A program made the translations under genes and the position numbers. Shown here piece by piece: positions 6,226 to 11,823 of a DNA stretch of 12,507 nucleotides. The notes beneath the pieces were generated by a model. The model did no database searches. It was given only the letters and a program-made list of their open reading frames with translations, and was not told where the DNA came from. Numbering within the stretch: the first letter of the stretch is position 1; each line of letters starts with the position of its first letter. Source of the DNA: Verrucomicrobiota bacterium (GTDB lineage Bacteria; Verrucomicrobiota; Verrucomicrobiia; Chthoniobacterales; UBA10450); assembly GCA_003218815.1 (NCBI GenBank), contig QHON01000125.1, forward strand, positions 1 to 12,507. The letters are read 5' to 3'.

Positions 6226-9078
6226 ATGAAAAGAATCTCCTCTTCCATGACCGCGCGCGCCACTATCGGCGCGCTTTTTTTTGTAATCGGCGTTTTCCTT
6301 GTCGTGTTCGCGTTCTTCGCAACGGGCTTACGCTCGGCGACGCCCAGCGCTGGGACGCTAAGCCCGGGCGGCCCGACCGTGAATTGGGCCGGCACGGCGG
6401 CTGGCGGCGGGTCGCTGGACGAAAGCACATGCGTTGAAGGCGTAAACTGCGACACCTTCATGCTGACTTTGTCCGGTACACCGACTAACTGGAGCGGGCT
6501 GAAAGCCCGTATTGTCGTTAGCGTCCCGGGCGGAGAATCAGCCCACGGGGGGACGCCACCGGAAGTTGTCGACCTTGATCCTAGCAACCCGGCAATCGGC
6601 ACCGGGCAATTTTCTGTGCACGTGGTTTATTTCAGCGCCACTGCTGCCTTCCAGTATTCCGGCAGCGCCAGCGCAATATCTACATCAGCAGCGTCCGCCT
6701 TGGCTCCATCGGCGCCACAGGACACTGGCCCGAAGATTGGATTCGAGAATTTCGAGGCTCCGGGAACGCTGGTGCAAGTTGCCTCGAGCAGTCAAGGGCC
6801 CACCGCGCATACCGTCGAATACATGGGACATGACGCGGGCGAACCTTCGGTCGGAGTCAATTGGACGTCACCAAACTCAGTCACCGGCGTGACAAACTTT
6901 CAGTCGGATCTCCAAACGCTGTTCATAAAGTTCGATGATTCCTGTCCACTAAACGGCCAGAAAGCAACATGGTATAACAGTCCAGCACCGACATCTTTGT
7001 TCGTCGATTCCGATCCCATCGGTTTCACTGACCGTGACACGGGTAGGGTCTTCGCTGGGGAGCTGACTTTGACCTCTCCCTCATGCAAGGTCTCATTCAC
7101 AGACACTGACGGTCTTGACGCGTTGGGGCAACCAACGCTTGCCGGCTGGTCGCCGAGTTCCGGCCCGCTTGGATCTGGCATTGACCACGAGACGATCGGC
7201 GGCGGTCCATATCATACGCCTATCCCGTCGCTGCCGACGCCGTACCCGCACGCAGTTTATTATTGCTCGCAGGATCTCGTTACTGCGTTTTGCTTACGCA
7301 GCGATGATGGAGGAGCCACTTACGGTCCTCCCGTTGCAACCTACACGTCACAATGCGGCGGGCTCCATGGTCACGTAAAGGTCGCACCGGACGGAACGGT
7401 TTATCTTCCCAATAACAGCTGTGGTGGGACTGGAGCCGTTGTAGTCTCGGAAGACAACGGCTTAACGTGGAACATACGCCCGGTTCAGAACGCAACGAGT
7501 CAGACCCGCGCTAACTCCAATCTTCAAGATCCAGCCGTTGGGATCGACAGTAACGGTCGTGTCTACTTCGCGATGTCTAGTAGTACAGTGGCTGGCAGTG
7601 CTATCGGTGGTTCTAACGCAGTCGTGGCGACATCCAACGACCGCGGCCAGACGTGGCAGAACATTTTCGATGTGGGCGCAGTTTACGGTCTAAAAAACAT
7701 CGCCTTCCCGGCGGCAGTGGCAGGCGATGCGGGCCGCGCTAGTGTAGCCTTCTATGGCTCGACCACATCCGGAGATGGCTCCGCAAACAGTTTCAACGGC
7801 GTCTGGCATCTCTATGTTGCCAATACATTCGACGGCGGACAGACTTGGACAACAACCGACGCTACACCTAACGATACATTGCAACGCGGCTGTATCTGGT
7901 CGCACGGCGGCGCCGACATCTGCCGCAACCTGCTCGACTTTTTCGACATGACCGTTGACAAACAGGGGCGCGTTGATGTCGGGTACGTAGATGGGTGCAC
8001 CGATGGCACCTGCGTGCAGGCGGCACTGACCGCAAAGGGCAACGCCTACACCGCGAGAGGTGTAATTGCGCGGCAGTCGAGCGGACGCCGGCTTATCGCT
8101 AGCTTCGATCCACCGAACCCGCTACATGCTAAATCCGTGCCCGGCATGCCGTCGATAACACAGCGAAGGGTAGGTTCATCCGTGCGTCTCGCGTGGTCCG
8201 AGGCCGACACAGGCAATTCCAATATCAAAAGCTATCAGATATGGAGAGGCACGGCGAGTGGCGCTGAAACTTTACTGACGAGCGTTGGAGGAACCCAGAC
8301 AACATATAATGACCTGACAGCCACCGACATTACCAAGACCTATTATTATAAGGTGCTTGCGGTAAACAGCGTCGGTATGTCCTGCGCGAATAATGAAATT
8401 GCTGCGCCTTACATTGGTGACACGTGTAGCGGTTTGATCCTCCAGCGAACTCCGCCCGGTCATCCAGAACAGCCTCTGCAAGGGACTGCCCCCGCTTCGC
8501 TGGCTATTGACTATATTGCAGCGGGCGAGCCTCCAGGAACAAGCAACCTGATGTTCAAAATGAAAGTAACTGATCTTAGCAGCGTTCCGCCGAACAGCAG
8601 ATGGAGGATAGTCTGGAACTCCTACGCGGCGCAATCGTTCGATCCGGCAGCCGAGCAGTTCTACGCTGGTATGAGGACGGATCAGAATGGAACTGTCACC
8701 TTTGAGTATGGGACTGTTGCCACGGCCGTCGTGGGTCTGGTTATCGGTGTCCCGACAGAAACTCCAATCGGAGCTTTGCCTGGAAGCAGCTTTAATGCTG
8801 ATGGAACGATCACGCTCGTCGTCCCGAAATCCGCGGTCGGAAATCCACAGCCGGGAGATCTGCTCGGAGCTGTTAATGGAAGGACGTTCACCGGCGATAC
8901 GAGCGAGACTCAAAACTTGGAGCGGTCAACTCTGCTGGTAGATCATACGTTTGTTAAGGGGCAGAGGGACAACGGGCATCCGGCTGCCACGTACGCCGTG
9001 GTCGGCAATGTCGCTTGTGCCGGACCTACCCCAACGCCGACGCCAAAGCCCAAGCCAACTCACCCACCACACCCGTAG
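6226..9078 (+). CDS. Secreted Asp-box (BNR/sialidase-like) propeller protein with FN3 domain and Pro/Thr tail
   Basis: A 950-residue paralogue of the protein at 2190. ATG 6226 has GAGG 8 bases upstream and gives a signal peptide or signal anchor (MKRISSS..., hydrophobic about 13-35). Order: N-terminal beta-sandwich about 40-150; Ala/Ser-rich linker about 148-168; propeller about 175-630; fibronectin-III-like domain about 638-728 (RLAWSEADTGNSNIKSYQIW, YYYKVLAVNSVG); unassigned beta-rich domain about 735-930; tail PTPTPTPKPKPTHPPHP. Asp boxes are at about 359-366 (SDDGGATY), 408-415 (SEDNGLTW), 470-477 (SNDRGQTW) and 534-541 (TFDGGQTW). It shares landmarks with its paralogue: DHETIG-x-GPY, AVYYCSQ, HGHV-x-VAP-x-GTV, NLLDF and ARQS. 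It lacks the PKD domain. The tail could be a wall- or matrix-spanning spacer. Catalytic activity cannot be assigned. Confidence 0.75.
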   Translation: MKRISSSMTARATIGALFFVIGVFLVVFAFFATGLRSATPSAGTLSPGGPTVNWAGTAAGGGSLDESTCVEGVNCDTFMLTLSGTPTNWSGLKARIVVSVPGGESAHGGTPPEVVDLDPSNPAIGTGQFSVHVVYFSATAAFQYSGSASAISTSAASALAPSAPQDTGPKIGFENFEAPGTLVQVASSSQGPTAHTVEYMGHDAGEPSVGVNWTSPNSVTGVTNFQSDLQTLFIKFDDSCPLNGQKATWYNSPAPTSLFVDSDPIGFTDRDTGRVFAGELTLTSPSCKVSFTDTDGLDALGQPTLAGWSPSSGPLGSGIDHETIGGGPYHTPIPSLPTPYPHAVYYCSQDLVTAFCLRSDDGGATYGPPVATYTSQCGGLHGHVKVAPDGTVYLPNNSCGGTGAVVVSEDNGLTWNIRPVQNATSQTRANSNLQDPAVGIDSNGRVYFAMSSSTVAGSAIGGSNAVVATSNDRGQTWQNIFDVGAVYGLKNIAFPAAVAGDAGRASVAFYGSTTSGDGSANSFNGVWHLYVANTFDGGQTWTTTDATPNDTLQRGCIWSHGGADICRNLLDFFDMTVDKQGRVDVGYVDGCTDGTCVQAALTAKGNAYTARGVIARQSSGRRLIASFDPPNPLHAKSVPGMPSITQRRVGSSVRLAWSEADTGNSNIKSYQIWRGTASGAETLLTSVGGTQTTYNDLTATDITKTYYYKVLAVNSVGMSCANNEIAAPYIGDTCSGLILQRTPPGHPEQPLQGTAPASLAIDYIAAGEPPGTSNLMFKMKVTDLSSVPPNSRWRIVWNSYAAQSFDPAAEQFYAGMRTDQNGTVTFEYGTVATAVVGLVIGVPTETPIGALPGSSFNADGTITLVVPKSAVGNPQPGDLLGAVNGRTFTGDTSETQNLERSTLLVDHTFVKGQRDNGHPAATYAVVGNVACAGPTPTPTPKPKPTHPPHP

Positions 9079-9184
9079 AACTAGTCCTTTAATATCGCCC
9101 AGGTTCTAGTCACGTCTATCCGAGGCAGGTGTGGCGACGTGATTTTGCTTGCGCTGCTCCACCGCGTCCCCTTAAAAGCCAGCC

Positions 9185-10186
9185 ATGCAATTTTCGCGAG
9201 TGACTGGAGCAGTAGTTCTTTTGGCTCTTATATTCGGCGCACTCGTCTCGATCAAAGTATCTCGCGCACAGTCGGCTGTCGAAGAGCAAATCGTTGTTAC
9301 CGGCGAGGAAGTGCCGAGCGCTTACGGCGCGCCGCCCGGATTTTCGCGCAGCCGTTTCTCCCCCACAACGACCGCGTATGTGTTGCCGCCCGGCGCCGTT
9401 TACGCCGGAATAATTTACGAAGGAGATGCATTTCGCAATGGACCGCCTGACCATCTCTTTACTGAAGAAGTCGAAGTGGGATTGCCGCATCGTTTTGGAG
9501 TCGCATTCGAGCTCAGTCAGGAGCGCTTCAATGGTGATTTTCAAAACAAGAGTTTCAGTGTCGAAGCGCGTTATGCGCTCGCCGACTGGAACAAGATTCC
9601 ACTGAATCCGACGCTCTTTGCCGAATACAAATTTGGCACCGGCCGAATCTTGCATGGGGAGCGGCCACCCGAGGAAGAAATGGCCAACGAGGAAATGGCG
9701 CGACGCCAACACCTCAATCTCGAGCCTTTCGACGAAGAAGCTGAGATGGAGGCGGAAGCAAACCCCAAAATGCCTGACGCTTACGAGTTCCGGCTTTTGC
9801 TGGCGGAAGACTTTGGCGAGCGCGTCGAATGGGCAATGAATTGGTTTTTCGAGCAGGAAGTCGGGTTTGATCGCGGGCGCGAGTGGGGTTTTGCACAGAG
9901 CGCCCTAATTCCAATCTGGCTCGAGCACGAGCGGCTCAAGGGCGGCGTCGAGATGGCGTATCGTAATTTTACCGACAAAGACACACGCGGCGATCCGCTT
10001 AACAGTTTCGTGATCGGCCCAACCATCGCGTGGAAGCCATCAGCTAATACCCGCGTGGACGTCTCGCCGCTTTTCGGCTGCACGGATGACTCACCGCGCG
10101 CGCAAGTTTTCGTCGTTTTCTCCATCGTATTCGGTCCCGGAGGCGAAACCGGAGCCGAAGCGCCCGCTTCGACGCGTAATCGCTAG
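9185..10186 (+). CDS. Predicted outer-membrane beta-barrel protein
   Basis: A 333-residue protein with a clear Sec signal peptide (MQFSRVTGAVVLLALIFGAL, then a likely cut after SRA near residue 28). The mature start, EEQIVVTGEEVPSAYGAPPG, resembles the head of TonB-type or barrel proteins. Alternating hydrophobic/polar strands follow (AVYAGIIYEGDAF, RFGVAFELSQERF, KSFSVEARYALADW, NPTLFAEYKFG, EFRLLLAEDF, VEWAMNWFFEQEVGF, QVFVVFSIVFG), as expected for a small barrel. An acidic stretch at about 157-197 (many Glu, plus Met and Pro) probably forms a long loop. A short disordered tail (ETGAEAPASTRNR) comes after the last strand; a terminal Phe/Tyr, the usual barrel-assembly signal, is therefore missing unless the FVVFSIVFG strand serves. 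There is no strong Shine-Dalgarno before ATG 9185. Substrate unknown; I do not recognise a named family with certainty. Confidence 0.6.
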   Translation: MQFSRVTGAVVLLALIFGALVSIKVSRAQSAVEEQIVVTGEEVPSAYGAPPGFSRSRFSPTTTAYVLPPGAVYAGIIYEGDAFRNGPPDHLFTEEVEVGLPHRFGVAFELSQERFNGDFQNKSFSVEARYALADWNKIPLNPTLFAEYKFGTGRILHGERPPEEEMANEEMARRQHLNLEPFDEEAEMEAEANPKMPDAYEFRLLLAEDFGERVEWAMNWFFEQEVGFDRGREWGFAQSALIPIWLEHERLKGGVEMAYRNFTDKDTRGDPLNSFVIGPTIAWKPSANTRVDVSPLFGCTDDSPRAQVFVVFSIVFGPGGETGAEAPASTRNR

Positions 10187-10205
10187 AGCGTGTAAGCTAC
10201 ATCTC

Positions 10206-10234
10206 TTGACCGCATTAAATCGCACCGATAGTTT
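10206..10234 (+). promoter_or_regulatory. Candidate sigma-70-type promoter for the selW-like gene
   Basis: TTGACC at 10206-10211 matches five of six bases of a -35 box. After 17 bases, TAGTTT at 10229-10234 keeps the important T, A and final T of a -10 box. It lies just upstream of the Shine-Dalgarno AAAGGAG at 10244-10250, leaving only a very short leader. Pattern match only. Confidence 0.35.
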
Positions 10235-10256
10235 TATTCTTGGAAAGGAGCTCGAG

Positions 10257-10493
10257 GTGAAAAACGAGGTGTCGATCGAATATTGCGTCGTTTGAAACTA
10301 CACGCCGAAGGCCGTCAGTTTGGCGACCAAAATTCTTGAACTCGGCGAGCGCATCAAGTCGCTGACGCTCATTCCCTCGAGCGGTGGCGCTTTCGAGATT
10401 CGCGCCAATGGCAAACTTCTCCATTCCAAGCTCGACTCCGGTGACTGGCCGGATTTCGACCAAATCGTGCGCGCAATCAAAAAACTCAAGTAG
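10257..10493 (+). CDS. Rdx-family (SelW-like) selenoprotein, UGA-encoded Sec in a CxxU motif
   Basis: A 78-residue protein read through an in-frame UGA at 10293-10295 (residue 13). The start is GTG 10257, with AAAGGAG six bases upstream. The N-terminus reads IEYCVVUNYTPKAVSLA, giving C10-x-x-U13, and the protein continues with KILELGERI, SLTLIPSSGGAFEIRANG and LLHSKLDSGDWP before TAG 10491-10493. This is the full profile of the SelW/Rdx thioredoxin-like fold: redox CxxU after the first strand, N-Y-x-P after it, IPS-x-GG-x-F-E in the middle, SK-x-x-x-G-x-x-P near the end. Homology continuing on both sides of the UGA is the main evidence for Sec. A candidate SECIS hairpin follows the UGA, and selC, selD and selA lie immediately downstream. 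Such proteins are thought to be small thiol/selenol oxidoreductases; the partner is unknown. Read normally, the gene would stop after 12 codons. Confidence 0.87.
10310..10328 (+). promoter_or_regulatory. Candidate bacterial SECIS element in the selW-like gene
   Basis: GGCCGTC (10310-10316) and GGCGACC (10322-10328) pair over seven positions with one C/A mismatch and one G-U pair, closing a five-base loop AGTTT. The loop begins 21 bases after the UGA and has G as its second base. Bacterial SECIS hairpins, as I recall them, have the loop about 16-37 bases after the UGA and a G in its first two bases. SelB would bind the loop. The structure was paired by hand. Confidence 0.55.
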
Positions 10494-10540
10494 TAACAAT
10501 TTCTTCGTCGCGCATTCAGCACGAGCGATTGTCGATCTTT

Positions 10541-10568
10541 CCGCAATCCGCAATCCGCAATCCGCAAT
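10541..10568. repeat. Tandem heptamer repeat, four CCGCAAT units
   Basis: Four perfect head-to-tail copies of the 7-base unit CCGCAAT run up to two bases before the first base of selC. The array lies in the 77-base gap between the selW-like stop and the tRNA. It is non-coding; a 7-base unit changes length by slippage without regard to frame. Confidence 0.9.
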
Positions 10569-10570
10569 TC

Positions 10571-10670
10571 GGAGAGTGAAGGGTGCCTGGTGGTCCTCGC
10601 GGTCTTCAAAACCGTTGTCGATCCGGCAACCGCTGGACCGAGGTAGGTTCGATTCCTATCCTCTCCGCCA
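10571..10670 (+). tRNA. selC: tRNA-Sec (UCA anticodon)
   Basis: This 100-base tRNA delivers selenocysteine at recoded UGA codons. The anticodon loop CTTCAAA (10604-10610) carries TCA at 10606-10608 and is closed by CGGT/ACCG. The T arm is TAGG-TTCGATT-CCTA. The long variable arm (about 10617-10640) pairs roughly TCG-A-TCC with GGA-C-CGA and explains the unusual length. The acceptor pairs GGAGAG with CTCTCC, then the G discriminator and a genomically encoded CCA. Oddities: position 7 (T) faces a C and position 8 (G) faces a T, so the inner end of the expected 8-bp acceptor stem is weak. A run of six T follows at 10673-10678 and could help end transcription. The neighbours selD and selA make its identity certain. 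Confidence 0.95.
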
Positions 10671-10686
10671 AATTTTTTCAATCTCT

Positions 10687-10741
10687 TGTAGCGCGTTTCG
10701 CTGTGCGAAACGCGCGCGTCGCCCACAGAGCGACGGCTACA
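10687..10741. repeat. REP-like compound palindrome forming a three-way junction
   Basis: An outer stem TGTAGC (10687-10692) / GCTACA (10736-10741) encloses two perfect hairpins: GCGTTTCG (10693-10700) / CGAAACGC (10706-10713) with loop CTGTG, and CGTCGC (10717-10722) / GCGACG (10730-10735) with a seven-base loop. No T-run follows, so it is not a standard terminator. Paired hairpins enclosed by a short outer stem in intergenic DNA are typical of dispersed REP-type elements, but with one copy visible that class is an inference. It ends about ten bases before the selD Shine-Dalgarno, so if transcribed it would sit in the selD leader. Confidence 0.6.
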
Positions 10742-10764
10742 GCAGTTGAAAGGAGGTGAATGGA

Positions 10765-11823
10765 ATGTCGCGCGAGCAAATTCGTAAACTGACGTCGCTC
10801 TCATCTTGTGCGGGGTGAGCTTCCAAGTTGAGCCAACAGGCCCTGCGGCAAGTTTTGCCGCAGCTTCCAATTTCGTTAGGCCGGAACGTGCTCGTGAGTT
10901 CGAATACTTTCGACGATGCCGGCGTTTACCGCCTGGATCGACATCGCGCTCTTGTGCAGACCCTCGACTTTTTCACCCCAATTGTGGACGACCCATTTGC
11001 CTATGGGCAAATCGCCGCTGCCAACTCGTTGTCCGATGTCTTTGCGATGGGCGGACGGCCGTTGACCGCACTCAACATTGTCGGGTTTCCTCCTGATCTC
11101 ATCCGACCGAAAACGATCTCCTCGATTTTACGCGGCGGTCTGGCCAAGGCGACCGAGGTCGGATGCGCGCTGATCGGCGGCCATTCCATTCGTAATCCCG
11201 AACCGATTTACGGTTTGGCGGTTACTGGAATCGTAGATGTTCGCCGTGTCACAACGAACGCGAATGCGCGCCCGGGCGATCTGCTCATTTTAACGAAACC
11301 ACTCGGAACCGGCATCGCTACTACTGCTATCAAGCGCGGATTCGCTTCGCGTGTCCTCGAGAAAAAAGTGATCGCCCTCATGTCGAGAATCAACACTGTC
11401 GGCGCCGATCTCGCCGAGTTTGGTCTCGTCCGCGCAGCGACAGACATCACTGGCTACGGTCTGATCGGTCATTTGGTTTCACTTTGCCGCGCCAGTCGCG
11501 TGTCCGCCGATATCGATCCAAACACGGTGCCGATGATCAGCGATGAGATCGACGATCTTATCGAACAAGGTTGCGTGCCCGAAGGGACACGACAGAACTT
11601 TTACGCCACGACCGTAGTTGTGGATTGGAAAAATACCGATGAAACCCGCAGAATTCTTTTAACTGATGCGCAGACAAGCGGCGGACTATTGCTTTGTGTC
11701 GCCGAAGCCAGGGTGGAGAAGGTGCTGACCCTTTTACGAAAGGCACGCGCACCCAGCGCTGCCGTGATCGGAAGAATTGTCCCGCAACGACGCCGCCGTC
11801 CGTTGATATGCATGACGAGGTAA
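10765..11823 (+). CDS. selD: Selenophosphate synthetase (selenide, water dikinase), itself a selenoprotein
   Basis: Makes selenophosphate from selenide and ATP, the selenium donor for SelA. The true start is ATG 10765, eight bases after a strong AGGAGG (10751-10756), giving 352 residues with an in-frame UGA at 10816-10818 as Sec18. The N-terminus reads SSCAGUASK: U18 and K21 occupy the places of E. coli Cys17 and Lys20. Other hallmarks follow: DDAGVY (D51), QTLDFFTPIVDDP (D68), AAANSLSDVFAMGG (D91), the glycine-rich ALIGGHSI, and ATDITGYGLIGH (D227); the Asp numbers 51, 91 and 227 equal the E. coli catalytic/metal positions. Starting at the non-AUG codon after the UGA (10828) would delete the catalytic Sec and Lys. 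A candidate SECIS hairpin follows the UGA. The 3' end overlaps selA by 16 bases, suggesting coupled translation. Because SelD needs Sec to be made, its synthesis should depend on its own product. Confidence 0.95.
10843..10863 (+). promoter_or_regulatory. Candidate bacterial SECIS element in selD
   Basis: CTGCGGCAA (10843-10851) and TTGCCGCAG (10855-10863) form a perfect 9-bp stem with loop GTT. The loop starts 33 bases after the UGA and its first base is G, which fits the bacterial SECIS pattern as I know it. The hairpin is in coding sequence, so the codons there are under a double constraint. Confidence 0.65.

Noticed and set aside
8272..8913. Antisense open frame (213 codons) opposite the second propeller gene
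   Set aside because: Low-complexity Arg/Ser-rich translation with no motif; explained by the codon pattern of the + strand gene.
10086..10295. Open frame ending at the UGA 10295, taken as an ordinary short gene
   Set aside because: Its upstream part overlaps the barrel gene in another frame; only the last 12 codons are real, as the start of the selW-like selenoprotein.
10529..10557. Separate selC promoter starting with TTGTCG
   Set aside because: No acceptable -10 box is found at the right spacing; the heptamer array occupies that place.
10671..10720. Rho-independent terminator after selC
   Set aside because: The T-run at 10673-10678 comes before, not after, the strong hairpins; on the opposite strand the hairpin is followed by A rather than T. 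Only the tRNA's own arms precede the T-run.
10298..10870. Antisense open frame (190 codons) spanning the selW-like gene, selC and the selD start
   Set aside because: It would cross a confirmed tRNA and two + strand genes; no recognisable protein.
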